A stretch of DNA of 64,000 nucleotides from Panorpa germanica. Taxonomy: Eukaryota > Arthropoda > Insecta > Mecoptera > Panorpidae. The stretch spans positions 620,001 to 684,000 of the forward strand of contig OY783205.1 of assembly GCA_963678705.1 (NCBI GenBank), given 5' to 3'. Shown here piece after piece: positions 48,091 through 60,955 of this stretch. The notes under the pieces were generated by a model. It had not been told where the DNA came from. It did no database searches and was given only the letters and a program-made list of their open reading frames with translations. Within the stretch, counting starts at the first letter, position 1. Every line of letters starts with the position of its first letter. A program made the translations under genes and the position numbers.

Positions 48091-50304
48091 ATTAAAAATG
48101 TACAATTCCTTATAAAATTGGAAATATTGTCTTATATAGAAAAAAGATTCTGAGTGTTGGCGAGGCTTAATAATATTTTAAAAAACCACCATAACTGCAA
48201 ATCCGTTCGAAATTTTGGTTGCTTTATCACCTTCAGGCCAGGCTATCAAATTTGGAACAAGTGCAACTACAACCAATGTATATGGTACCTTAATGTCGAC
48301 CCCTAAAAAATGAGTTAGTAAGCTCATTACGCATAGGTGAATTCCGCTTTTAGGTTATGTAATATTTATACGTATTATGTTCAGTAGATATGTTGATTGA
48401 AAGTTCAGAAGATCACAAAACTTAGCTTGTACGTGCATCTCATTAAAATAGGATTGCACTGGACACTGGAATGAGCACAGAAGATGTTTGCACGTGAACA
48501 TTTGAATATAACCTTCGTCGGATACCATTTATGACGTAGACGATGGACGACCTGTGCCTAGGCGCTGGTGAAAGGTCACGCGTTGAACGGAATAACCATT
48601 CCAACACCTGATCTGCTCTGTACAGGTACTAATAGTACGTACGTATAATGAAACTTCCTGGAACTAAAGAAATGAGTAACGTAACGTAACAAGTCACACG
48701 ACACTGTTGACACCAGCCAAGATGAACTGTTTGTTATGTTGGCAGCGCACAATTATAACAATTGGATAATTTAATTGCTACAATGAGCCATGTTACAGCC
48801 ATTACTTGAGGTAAACAACCCAACTATGCTGTAAGATTTACACCCAAAAAGTATTTCAATTTGTTACTATAAAATAATATGGAATAAAGGAATATTTTCT
48901 TGGTTTTATTATCTTGTATGTTGTCGCGGGCAATTGGCATCCCTGTTGCAGTCACAAGTAGGAACTTGTTTGGTACTGTATGGTTTCGTTATTGCACCGG
49001 TTTTTTTTTGTTATGTTACAATGGCAGTAGTTTATAACATTTTCTTACAACAACATACCTCCGTTTAAAATAATTTCAAGATTCCAAAACTTGATAAATT
49101 TGACACACGTTTGATGAGGAAACAAGTTGCTGCATTGCTATAAAAATAGAAGTTACTGAAATCGATACTAATTTTTTAAAATTCTGTGTTTTATACATAT
49201 TTATAAGTGCATTTTCACCACAAAAATCACCGATTTTCAAATATTTATTAATTATTATAACATTAATATCTTTCTTATTACAAATCAGTCACCATCAATA
49301 ACAGGCGCCACCTGTACCATCATATCAAATATTAGTTACTCCCTTTTATATATTATTTATGAATAAGTTAAATACAAGTAAATAAATTATGCATTTGAGA
49401 AAATCACATTCAGTATTATCCAAAAATAAATAGAAATATAAGGGCCGCTTTTACGGTTCGTCTTACTACCGAAGTAAATAACTAATGCTCGATTTGTTTT
49501 ATCATCAAGGATTAACTCAAATTAAAATCAAGAAGTATCAAACTCGTCATTCAATCAAGAAGGTTTAAACTCTGGGTTTACGTATGGTAATCCACGATAA
49601 GTGTGCAACAGAGATAAAATATCATGCTATCTCAGTCAGTTTAGCTGTCATTATTATAATATTATAGTTGTCATTTTACAGGTTATAAAATTAATAAATT
49701 AAAATGTTTATTATGAATTTTGTGAATGATGATAATCAACTATCAATTATCAATTGACGGATGATGGGGAAGAGTAGCTATTATACAAATATAGTTCTAT
49801 GTTAAGAAATAAGAAAGTAATTAAAAAAAGAGTTAAATGACATTCATTTCTACGCAAAATTTCGCTTCCAAAAGGCAACTTGTGTTGAAGATTGTAGATC
49901 TAATTAATAACAAATTGGAATTTTTAAGTTGCAGGTAATATATAACACTCACAGTTATATTTATGTAATTATATTGTGAAATCACTTATGCTTAATCTTA
50001 GAATAATGCACACTAGTTAGTTAATTATGTATGTGTTTCAGAAATGATAATACATCTCTATCTCTAATGAGTCAGTTGCCTGACTGATATTATGGGTAAT
50101 TATTCTTATAAAAAAACTACTGCATTTTTGTATGTTTTATGAAATTTGTTGATATAATGGTAAAATGGTTGGCAAAATGGTATAATGTATATTACATAGT
50201 GATTTGTTCATGTTTTTACAATATTAAAAGCGCCAGAAAATATACGAAAATGCAATAGTTTTTTTTATAAGATTCATAACAAAAGGGGTAGCTATATCGA
50301 ATAA
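48091..50304. other. No recognisable gene
   Basis: Over 2 kb without a recognised frame, terminal repeat or pol III box. The section 48420-48800 is less AT-rich but shows no motif. Confidence 0.45.
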
Positions 50305-50995
50305 TTACCATATTATGCAACAAGAAGTTTTTTAACAGTGGTTGGAGATTTTTCTGGAGTGCATAAGTCAACAGCATCTAAAACAGTTCTCCGAGTCACC
50401 ACTGCAATAGCAGAATTAAGGCCAACGTATGTTAAAATGCCAACAACTGTTTCAGAAATACAAGCAGTAAATATGGGCTTTTACAATATAGCCAGCTTTC
50501 CAAGGGTAATAGGAGCCATAGGCTGCACACATGTTAAAATACAGTCTTCAGGAGGTTCCGATTCCGAAGTATATAGGAATAGTAAAGGATATTTCTCGTA
50601 CAATGTACAAACAATATCCGATCATTCCTTGAAAATCCTAGATGTTGTAGCCTGTAAGATGGCCTGGCTCAACTCATGATTCTACAATTTTTGAAAATTC
50701 AAGGGTACAATCACAGTTTGAGTTAGGAGTATTTAGCAATAATGTATTATTGTGTGATTCTAGTCATGCATGCAAACTCTTTATGATACCACCACTGAAC
50801 ATCAGTTGTTTAATGAGTCGCAAATTAGAACAAGGAATGTTGTTTAGTCCAGTCTTAGCTATGGGTATTCGGTTAAAGAGGACATCAGTACAAGCCATAA
50901 ATATAGCATGTGCAGTATTGCATAATATTGCTATAATGGAGAAAGAAGAAGAGCCACCAGAAGATCCAGCAACAAGAGTGTCGCAACACTGCTAG
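50305..50995 (+). pseudogene. HARBI1-like PIF/Harbinger transposase, frameshifted
   Basis: The first frame (from TTA at 50305, no ATG) reads VVGDFSGVHKSTASKTVLRV, then PTYVKMP, then GFYNIASFPRVIGAIGCTHV (the family has D in place of the G before CTHV, so the first catalytic acidic residue appears lost), then VYRNSKGYFSYNVQ and DVVACKM. A frameshift at about 50660 moves on to RWPGSTHDSTIFENSRVQSQ and NNVLLCDSSHACK. A second shift and a short deletion remove the ERSFGVWKRRF-type segment, then VLAMGIRLKRTSVQAINIAC and AVLHNIAIM close the C-terminus at 50995. About 230 residues of a family usually 300-400 long remain. Inactive. Confidence 0.85.
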
Positions 50996-51267
50996 TGTTG
51001 AAGATATTGGGAGCACAAATGCATTTATTTCCTATTTTCGCGAAAAAATTAGAAACAGTAATACCTAATTATATAAATTAATGTATAATGTAATTATCTA
51101 ATATATATATTTTTTTATACTATACTTTATTAGGGATTAATTTTACATTTTACAATATATCATCTAATTAATTGTCTTTATTGTTAATAATCTTTATAAA
51201 CTATTCTTTAATTTTATTTCTTGTTCTACAGGATTGTTTTGTGGTATTTAGTAATAATGTTTTAAAA

Positions 51268-51565
51268 ATGTCTGACAAGAGAGTACGAACACTTAATTTT
51301 TCTATTGAGGATTGCAAAGCGCTAATTGATGCGGTGGAAAATTTTAAAGAAAGTGTTTTAAACACGAAGACGGATGAAGTCACTTCCAGAATTAAGGTAT
51401 GCACCAATTGTCTAATATTATTGCAAGTATTTCATATAAACAAAGAAAAATAATTATTAGAAGGCTTGGGATGACGTTACAGCTATTTTTAACATATATA
51501 AAATCTTTCAGTGGTCCAAAGAAAACCTTAAACTTAAGGCTATGAAAAAGGATGCCAGGAAATAA
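51268..51565 (+). pseudogene. Harbinger Myb/SANT-like partner protein, two exons
   Basis: An ATG at 51268 opens MSDKRVRTLNFSIEDCKALI, then VENFKESVLNTKTDEVTSR, which matches the start of Harbinger Myb/SANT-like proteins (NFS..E...L...V..Y....E.KKTD). The frame leaves homology at AAG|GTATGC (51396/51397), and homology resumes after ...TTATTAG at 51461 with KAWDDVTAIFN, so 51397-51460 looks like a 64-bp intron. The second exon soon loses similarity and stops at 51563-51565. It lies 270 bp downstream of the transposase at 50305-50995, same strand, as partner genes in one old element. Confidence 0.7.
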
Positions 51566-52175
51566 GCAGCAGCGAGCGGATAGAAGATCTATATTAGGTA
51601 CAGGTTGTGGACCAGTAAGACATCCGCAAATGAATGATGTCCTGTATAGGATTAAAGATTAAGCTATCGGCTGAGGGTGAGATAGCCTAATAGATTTCGA
51701 AGCTATTAATTTACCAGGTATGTAATTCAACTTATGTACTCAATTCATTTATCGCATTGGCTAATTTGTGAAGTATATATTATTCTATAAATAATTACAT
51801 GCCAAAAGAATCAACAAGCAAAATAGCAAACTAAAATAGGGATTGCGAAAGAAACAGAATTTTATTCTCACAGAATAAATATTTCATAAATGGTTATACT
51901 TACTATTAGGGTCCTTAAATATGTACATATAATATGCAGTTAATTTTGGGAACTGAAATAAAAGAAAATAATGGAAAATATGAAAGGATGCATCTATTAA
52001 TTACGTAACACACAAAGGGGTAGCGTAGGGGTAGGTACATAGTTTTAAAAACGCTAAACATCTAAAAATCATATACATTTGATTAAGCTACTTTACATTT
52101 AGAGTGGTCTCAATCATAATTTCTTTCGGGCTTCATATTTATTGATAACTATTTATAATATAACTATATATAATA
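51566..52175. other. No recognisable gene
   Basis: The first 80 bp may continue the decayed Myb-like gene (a GTGCG-like segment near 51600). The remainder is AT-rich and unassigned. Confidence 0.4.
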
Positions 52176-52656
52176 CTAGCTTTTACCCCCGTCGCAAGCG
52201 ACGATTGTCTTTTGTATATATTGAATTTAATTTCAAATTTTAATTCCATTATTAAATTGAAATACTTAACTCGTTCTATATTAATTTTACATAAATAACA
52301 ACAAATATTTTTTCATATAAACTGACTAAAAAAATAAATTTTCCCTTTTATAAAATTTTAAATTTCTAAATTTTGAAATATGTTCGCATTCAAAATCGTA
52401 ATACACATGCAAAATTTTCTTTTTCTATCTTTTACGAATAAAAAGTTATACAGTAAAAAGAGCCCACTTTTTTCCCTTTGAGCCCAGTTTTTCCAAAGTT
52501 ACGGGTTTCCAGGAATTTCCAGGGAAAATCCGGGGACACCGGATCCGGGGAAATTTTCATAAACATTGTAGGAGCCGTTTTCGATCTACCATACAAAATT
52601 TAGTACCAAACATATAAACAACTCAGATACACCTGGTACATTATAATATAGGACGA
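52176..52656 (-). mobile_element. Helitron family A copy with 3' hairpin
   Basis: On the minus strand the 3' end reads a hairpin CGTCGC-TT-GCGACG followed by GGGGTAAAAGCTAG and then T, the classical Helitron 3' structure. The 5' side has TCCTATATTATAATGTACC at about 52653. About 480 bp remain, with internal text matching the other family A copies. Non-coding. Confidence 0.75.
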
Positions 52657-53910
52657 ACATTATTATAGTAAGATATATAACATAAGCAATAGAAATAAGG
52701 TTGAATACCTCTGATTATTGATCTCGGATTATTGATTCATTCCCAGTTATATTTATAGATAAAGGATCTTATATTTCAGCTAAAAAAATGTAAGTAGACT
52801 TTGCTTTAAATGGATAAGTAAATGCATTAATTGATTCTGCAGAAAAAGCTCTCATTATGACTCTATTTGGGTGATCGTTTGGGTCGATGGGAGGCTTGGT
52901 CTGCCAGAGGAATGCTACATACTACAGGCTGCAGGCCACGTCGTCTTCACTGTTGCTGCATTGCTTCACATTCACGCAAAGACTCGAGAACTAGATCTCA
53001 AATTATGGACTAATTGTTATTTGTTAAGTTCTAATCTAAGACGCTGATGAGTGTAGTTTATTAGAAAATATTAGTAAGGCACGTCTAACACTTATTTATT
53101 GTTAACCCTTTCTAATTTATTAAATTGTTTTTACAAAAATTAACATTCATTAATATATCAGGTGCACAAGCACAAAGCACAAACAATTTATAACCAATGT
53201 CTTCAATGTTTATAATGTTTACCTCAACAATAGATCTGCAATATTCAAACACTCAGATTTAATCTGCTTCTTGGAAATTTGTTTGTTAATGTTATCTGCA
53301 AAATGTATATGTGTACTATCAACTAATCCTCGTTTGTGCAATATTATGCTAAATTGGTTGCACATTTAAATTAAATTAATAATACATTTTTTTTTGTATT
53401 TGTCTATTATTATATTTGTCTATTATTATATTTGAAAAGTAACTAAGGCGGCACTATTGCAGAGATTGTGTATTCGGGTTCGATCTTGCACCAGCTCAAT
53501 TCTGGGTTTAATTGGTATTAATTCAATTTATTATAAATAAGTATTAGTTTTTTTACGCTACAAGACAATATATGTCACTGTCAAATGCCAGTATTACTTT
53601 TAGTGATAGCTAAATAGAGTAATCTGAGAAAAAACACAACATCAATCGTCAATTTATAGAAGGTTTGAACAAGATTTAGTGCCGTTTTTTCAATACTCAG
53701 TTACACAACTAGAATTAGATATCTCATTTCCTTTAGTTAATCTTCAGATATACCATAACTAAACTTTAACTGAGGATTGAAAAAAGGCAGTTTTTGCAAT
53801 AGACAGAATTGATCAACAAGATACAACAGAACTCGGTGAATATGACCCAAGTTATTAAAACTGCCGTAAATCTAGAGAGAATAGTGATATATAATAGGAA
53901 AAGTAATAGA
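52657..53910. other. No recognisable gene
   Basis: Non-coding. Around 53440-53500 there is a weak pol III B-box-like GGGTTCGATCTTG that could be an old SINE head, but I could not pair it with an A box with confidence. Confidence 0.35.
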
Positions 53911-53914
53911 CGAC

Positions 53915-54110
53915 GCTGTGGGCGAGGGCATTGATGCTTGCCGCTATACTATCGTGTCTTCGGGTTAGATTCCCGGATCAGAGTTATATTTTCTGGATTT
54001 GATAGTTATCAAGTTATTTTGATTATGTACATAAACATAAATTTATAAGGCAGCAGTGTAGCTCACATATATGAGGCTACGACAGCACAAAACCTTTCAA
54101 CATATGTAGG
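53915..54110 (+). repeat. tRNA-derived SINE, copy 2
   Basis: Head with GTGGGCGAGGGCATTGATGC and a B-box-like GGGTTAGATTCCCGGATCAG, then a body sharing GGCAGCAGTGTAGC and CATATATGAGGC with the copies at 29.9 and 59.6 kb. Forward orientation. Confidence 0.6.
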
Positions 54111-54430
54111 TGCTCATCCCCGAAAACAAATAAATTTTAAATAAATAACTAGAAAGTAGAAAGAATTAATAATCATTATTCTAGTAATAAAAGCCGGGAA
54201 ATTTAATTTATAACTTTGTGCATATTATTTTTTGTTTATGAACAAATTATTATAAATATATTTATATTATATTTAGTTTTTGTTATGAAAGTACATGATA
54301 CTACATTATTAAAGGTATGAATTATTAAAAAAAAAATTATATTTTTATATCACTATTTATAATAGTGAAAGAGTGTGTGATTTGTATATGAGTGCCAGAG
54401 TACGCTGAAGGGAGGTACAGAGAAAATATA

Positions 54431-55645
54431 TCTTAATATATCTTGTGTGCGTGTGTATGTGACTGAACTCCTCCTAAACGACTGGACCAATTTTGATGAA
54501 ATTTTTTGTGTGTGTTCGTGGAGATTCGAGAATGGTTTAGATTTACAGTTTGGTCTACTGGAAAATGTTTTTTCAATTAATTTCTTATTTATAAGGAGTT
54601 GTTGATTTTGGAATGTTTTACATTAGATCCGGCGGACGGCGCTATCATCGCATTCAATATTATTCTATTTCAATTTTAGTTTGTCCCGACAGATGGTGCT
54701 ACGATTAATTTGAAAAAAATTTTGTTATTCAATTCATGTGCTGATTAAAATATTAAATGTAATTATTTTTTAAAGAGTTTTGAAGTGTGTATAAATAATT
54801 TTGTGAATTCAGATGTTTTTTTAATTAATTTTTATTTGTAAGGAGTTTTTGATTTTGGAATGTTTTACATCAGATTCGACGGATGGCGCTATCATGCGTT
54901 TATTAACAACCAACATAACCTTCAAGTTTATTTGTGTAGTTAGAGGATTGAATTTTTTTAATTATTTTTATTGACAATTAATTCATTTTTGGAGATATTA
55001 AATAAAAAAACTCACAAAATGCGATTACATGTTCTTTATCTAAAATTTGTCATAATAAATCTTTTGAGTTAATTAATTAAAAATTCATTATCAATAAGTA
55101 ACTCATATTAATTGTATATTATTTTGCAATATTTTATTTTTGTAGAAAAATGCCACGTCTTCGTGGAAGAGCAAGAAATATTGGTCGACGTACTCAGCAC
55201 GCGCAATTAGTTCATGATCATCGATTGAATAGAACAGTAGAAGAACATTCTATGGATAATGTAAATTTAAGAGATCGAGCTGCATGTACACGTGCAAATG
55301 AAAATTTAGAGCAACGTGCTCAACGTCTTCTATGGACTCCTAAACTACTTAACCGATTTTAATGAAATTTGTACACCGTGTGCAGTTTGACCCAACTTGA
55401 AAGATAGGATAGCTTACATCTCAATTTATTTATCTTATTGCTAATTATTTGTCTATTAATTATCTGTATATGACATATGACATCGGGCGACGATGATGGC
55501 GACATCTGTTGACTAGATTGAGTAAATATTCTGTTGAGTAAATCGAAATCTGTTGACTAGATTGAGTAAATATTCAATAGATGGCGCTATGTAATGTAAT
55601 ATGACAAAAACGTTAGTCACAGCAACGCGTGGCCGGGACAGCTAG
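54431..55645 (+). mobile_element. Chimaeric Helitron with a Rep/helicase N-terminal remnant
   Basis: Starts TCTTAATATATCTTGTGTGC after an A and ends GGCCGGGACAGCTAG before a T (1215 bp). The 5' half is a different Helitron type, with an internal duplication of about 75 bp (54575-54650 and 54823-54895, both ending GGCGCTATCAT). The 3' 315 bp match the family B copy at 20209-20554 from TGGACTCCTAAACTACTTAA onward. Between them is a coding remnant at 55150. It is therefore a recombinant, non-autonomous Helitron. Confidence 0.7.
55150..55362 (+). pseudogene. Helitron Rep/helicase N-terminus, truncated
   Basis: 70 codons beginning MPRLRGRARNIGRRTQHAQL, with arginine-rich repeats of the type RANENLEQRAQR. 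This basic start is characteristic of Rep/helicase proteins of animal Helitrons. The real protein is well over 1000 residues. Here the frame runs at about 55331 into the terminal sequence of a family B Helitron and picks up a foreign nine-residue tail. Rep HUH motifs and the helicase are absent, so it is a dead fragment. Confidence 0.65.
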
Positions 55646-58600
55646 TATATTTCTAAAAATTGACATTTTTGAATTTGATGACATTACTAGATTTGCACTT
55701 CTTGCATTTGTTTACTCTTGATATATGTCATATTACTTTAACAATTTTATTTGGTAAATATTGCAAAGGTATTCTAAGGGAAGAATCGTAACACCAGTTG
55801 ATAAGAATATTATAAGGGATAAACTGCAATACCCTTGCAGGGTGAAACCAATAAAAATATCCAAATTATAATCAACTTATTATCGTGAATTTATATATAT
55901 TTTTTGTTGACCAAGAACAGTTTAAAATTTCATATTAGTTTAGACAGAACTGAATTTACTACTGAAGTCTTTTTGTTGAGAAAATTCTCGAAACTGCAAG
56001 GAAAAGCTGACAAAAATAATGACGAAAACAATAACACTTAATTTGTCCTTCCCCCGTATACTTTAGGCAAATTCATAAAGCAGATCACGGGAATGGAAAT
56101 AGATAAGGATTGTGACAATATCACAACAATTTATTCCCTAGAACCTTTGCCTAACGACAATAATTTAAGTCGAAAATAACGGAAAACAGTCAGCAGCGGT
56201 TCACAAGAAAAACGTTGAGCAGATTAAAAAAGATCCAAAAAATTAAAACGTAAAAAATGACATCATTTCTATACACGCCGCATTATTAATATCAAAAACA
56301 AGTTTTCTTGAAACGAGTAAACGTACAAAAACACATGGGAAGAAATAAAATCAGTTACAATAACTGAAAACCGGACATCCCAAATGGTCACTCACACACA
56401 CACCGTCCAATGTCTATATGACTACACGAATGTCTTCCTCTTTACAAAGGTAAATAAAAGATCAACAGTTGAAAACACCTTTTCTTGTTTCTCACGATGA
56501 AAGACTACAGATTTAAAGCGTGTATTTCAATGAGGGTGAAAACTGGACAGTCCAGTTCTGTGATTGTCTCCTTAGCAGTAAAGGGTTGACCAGGACTGGT
56601 TTGACCCTTGGATGACCTGTATGATTCACTACACGTAATAGGGGTCACCTCATTTCTATTTCCTAAGCTAAAGGATGTTCCCAGGATATACGCGTATGAT
56701 ATTAAATCTGGTTTTCAATGTTTTTGATATATTATGGTCAAGTGACTGCATTATAAGGATAATGAATAAATGACAGAGTGCGCACTTACCTAAATGAGTG
56801 AGTGTGTGTGTGTGTGTGTAGATGAATAATTCGTTTATCTTAGCGACCGGGGATGTTAGGGGATGTGAATAACGACTACTGGACAGTAAGGGAGGATTAT
56901 TTTATCAGCTGGAGTTGCATTTTTATGTGAGAATTACGAATTAATTTTAGTGTCCGTTAATGTATTTATTTTTTAACTAAAATCCGTTACTACGAAATAT
57001 TTGTATAACATTTTACCCCGCAAAACACAGAACATGGATGTTATCCTAAGTTAATTAAACTAAACCTAGTTATATTTAATCTAAAATGATCTTTATTATT
57101 ATTATTATTTATAGTTATTCTAAAAACCTATAATCGTTCTCAAAAGGACTTCGATTTTTGAGAAGATTAATTAACAAAATCATGTACGTTGTTTATTATA
57201 AAACCAAATAATTGTAGTTCTCAATATTTCATGTCCAAGCTTATAATAAATAATGTAAATAATTCTATACGTGCATTTTTACAAAAAGAAAAAATCGAAC
57301 CTCGATTTTCGAGTGTTTGAGATCGATTCACTGGATCGATCTTTTGTTTAGAATCGATTCTTCGATTAATCGATCTCAGATCGCCATTCCTATGGCACTC
57401 TGAAATTAAAATTAGGATCATATCGATGTAGAATGATATTATGTTATGGCAACACTTAAGTGCATGTTGTCATGCATAGGCATATGCTAATTTCTATTTG
57501 TATAATTTTGTAATAGTATTTACCAAAAGAAAGTCGTTGGATTTTCTCACAATTAAAAGAAAACTTACGATAGCCGGATGGGTGAACAGTTTTGCCAAAA
57601 CATGTTTTTAATTGTCATTATTAATAAAATAGAAAAACTGTAAAATGTCAAATTCTAAATGGTTGGCCTGTAATGTCCGAACAGAAATTAGCATATGTAT
57701 GACACGTAGTGAAATATAAATACTCGTAACGATTAAACTTAATGTCAGTGTGTTTCTGCAGTTAATGGATTACTCCTATTTTATAAATTATGCAAAGTGG
57801 ATCTAAAAATGCACGCAACAAGTCCTTATTGTAATGGTCAGCTGAACACCGAAACGAATGGGCCTATCTGGCTATTACGCACTTAAATAAAACGACACCC
57901 CATTCAACGCGGTGCGTCGCTCTGTAAACAAATGGGGATGCGTTGGTAAGGGTTGCACCGTCAAACCATTGTGTCCCATAGATAGCCGAAACTAACCCTT
58001 TATCGTGAATTGTAAATACCATGAACCTCAACAGCTCTACAGCTCCAGAACGGGGTTATAAGGTCATTTGTAGGACGCAGTATGTATGTATTCATACGGG
58101 CTAAGATTTGTGTGGGGACCAGGGAACCGGGGTCTGGAATCTAGGATCAGAGATCGGGGAATAGCCAGCGGTCAGCAAATGTCTTCTGGAGAAAAAAAAG
58201 AGAAATGTGTTATAAAAATAAAATACAGTCTGAATAGGATCTTGATAAACCGAGCGAGGGAAAGCAAATGACCGTTGGAACAGTCAACAGTTAAATATCA
58301 AATATTGCATTTGAATTATCAACGTAAATATACTGAAATACTGAAAACAGTTACGTGTAGTTCAGATTTATTTAACATAAAAAGAATGACCTTTTACGTA
58401 AAAAAATATACCTAATAGACGATGTTTGTAACGGGAAAATGAATCAATTTTTTTTGTATTAATTGTACGGATTGTTTTACAGTAGTACCTAGAGTCTGTT
58501 CATTTTTTGACTTCTTTTAAGATTTACTTTTGCTCATAACTTTTTTGTTATAAAAGTTACCAGAAATAGTTATTAAGAAAAGTTTTAGATAATTATTATC

Positions 58601-59534
58601 AGCAAATAAATCCCTTTTCAAACTTTTGTGAAAGTTATAGTTTTCACGGCAAACAAAATCAACTGATTGTACATTTATTTTCTCCTTGTAAATTTAAATT
58701 TGAATTAAGAGGTTATATACAGTTAGTATTTTATAAATAATAATTTTTATTTCATTTTCATAATGTATATGTATTCAAGTACACACACAGAAAATTTCAA
58801 GTCTATCCAGCGATTATTTTCGAAGTTATTAAGTCGAAAAAAAATTTTTTTTACTCTATGTATGTGCTTTTGAAACTTTAAGTGCGTTTTTCTGAAAACT
58901 GTGTTTTTAAAATCGGTGACCAAGAAAAGGTTTCAATTAGTCTCAAATGTTAGCACAAGCTTCTTCGGTATATTTTTTACTAATTATTAAAAATAATAAT
59001 TGTGGGTGATTATATTAAATATATTATTTTTATAAACAATTTAAGACCAAAATTTTGGTCAAAAATCGATTTTCTTTTTTGAGAAGCCGCCATTTAGTCA
59101 AAAAGAATTATTTTGCTTATTCCTTCGATTAATTACTAGATTATACATTACTTTAACGAAATCCGGTTAGTTTTTTCATTTTAGATGGTTCAGTCCAGAG
59201 ATATCGTGGTCACCTCAAGATGCCTTTTTTGAGAAGAGCTCCTGGAGATCAGCAATAGCAGTTTTAAAATTATGATTTTTACAAATATAAAAATATTAAA
59301 ATACAGAAAAAAGTTACCATAATATGTGTACAAATTTTTACATTAATATATTTAAAAGTCTTCTCTGCAAGAATTCTTAAAAAATTGCTTTATTTGGGTC
59401 TAATAACTGTATACAACTCCATAAGGTTTGTATCTATTCTATCTTACTGCTTTCTATGACGGATTTACATAACAATAATACATCGGATTTTTTTACGGAA
59501 TAACATCATTGTTCTTAAATTTAATTTATTTACA
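55646..59534. other. No recognisable gene
   Basis: Nearly 3.9 kb without a recognised gene. A TG microsatellite lies at about 56801-56819. A cluster of GATCGAT-like words occurs at 57325-57385. The stretch 57830-58270 is less AT-rich, with short frames but no motif. 58480-59260 has the look of an old non-coding repeat, but I found no second copy. Confidence 0.45.
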
Positions 59535-59539
59535 GTTGG

Positions 59540-59720
59540 TATATATCACAGGCCAAGTTCTATCACCGACGACCTCCTACAATATTTGCAGTTTTTGTCG
59601 TATCGAGGCCTCATATATATGGACTGCACTGTTGCCTGATAAGTTATACTGATATATATAGCTCTGATCCGGGAATCGAACCATCTCAGTAAACATTTTG
59701 GAGTCACTTTGACATCATAT
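59540..59720 (-). repeat. tRNA-derived SINE, copy 3
   Basis: The minus strand has GATGGTTCGATTCCCGGATC as the B-box end of the head, then a body sharing CAGAGCTATAT, GGCAACAGTGCAG and CATATATGAGGC with copies 1 and 2. The A-box side of the head is truncated. Confidence 0.6.
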
Positions 59721-60350
59721 TGAAGATGCGTCATGATTTTTTTGTCATTAAAGAGTTCATTTATAGTTCAGTTTCTCACACTTTTTCATATAAAATGTCT
59801 TCTTTATCGGCTGGAAATGGCGAAATTACTCTACCTGTCGGAATACAAATGAAGATAAAGTTGATGCGAACTATAATTGAAGTGAAATAGTGATAGAAAC
59901 GTCACTAAATAGGACACTTCACCAAATTGTTTACTGGGCGAAGACAAAGCGCCAACACAATTACATTCCGCACGATGCCGAGCTGTGGTCTCTTCAATAT
60001 CTTTGCTGACCATACATTTAAGATATAATGAAATAGTATATAAATAGTATGTTAATCTTAATCTAACCAGTCCAAGTATACGCAGCATCGTGCAATGATT
60101 ATTAGCTCAAATAAATATTATTAAGTTAAAATTAAATACATTTTTTTTATTAAAGTTCAAACTAATCAAACTTTAATTATATAAATTTTGCTCTATGTCA
60201 TCGATAATGTTTCGCATTATATGTTTACGAATATGGTTATGAAGTTATATGACTTGAGTAACTAAAGTCACCAAGATTAGAAGATGCCTTATTTTGTAAC
60301 TATTTCTCTGACGTTGTGCATCATGAATGGGATTTTGTCCTCATTTTTTA
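59721..60350. other. No recognisable gene
   Basis: Short frame at 59831-60088 on the minus strand without any recognised motif. Otherwise AT-rich and unassigned. Confidence 0.4.
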
Positions 60351-60354
60351 GTGG

Positions 60355-60955
60355 TCGATTTTTAAATTGTTGATTGAAATGGATGTTAATAAATGTGTAT
60401 TGGCGTGTCTATTTTCCTAAATATCAAAATATTGACGAAGATATAGCAATTAAAAGTTTGAATTGTAGTTTTAGCGCTAGAAATGGTCGGCCATATTTCT
60501 ATGACGTGAAATGCATTTTAACGTCAGTTATTTGTTGAGTAGGTCAGTGCTGTGGTAATGTTTTGTAGCTCTTGATAGTCAAATAATCAAGTCATATCAA
60601 AGAATAATAGGTTTTTATTTTATTTAACCCTGTTACGGCAGACATAATATTGAAATTTTATTGTACCTTGAAATAGCTGTAAATAATATTTGATAATTTG
60701 ATATATAAATACATATATAGCAGAGATCTATGAGCTGTAAGGTTGGCAGCGATGGTATGTCACATGCATTTGGAATTTGTACAACGTTGAATCCCTTTAA
60801 TAATTAAAAAGACAAAATGACTTTTTTAATTGTTAATATCTCTTAACATATAAGGAGTTATTAAAAAATAATTGAACATTTAAGGTTCTAGTTACCCACT
60901 TTATCAATATATGGAACAGGACATAGGACACAAGCCCATTGATATGCCCCTTGTG
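60355..60955 (-). repeat. Dispersed repeat R-D, copy 2
   Basis: Inverse copy of 16540-17110. Landmarks run in the opposite order: GACGAAGATATAGCAATTAA, TTTTAGCGCTA, GACAAAATGACTTTTTTAAT and CACTTTATCAATATATGG. No coding capacity was seen. Confidence 0.6.

Noticed and set aside
55150..55362. Intact host gene for an arginine-rich protein
   Set aside because: The start matches Helitron Rep/helicase proteins and the end is foreign terminal sequence of another Helitron, so it is a transposon fragment.
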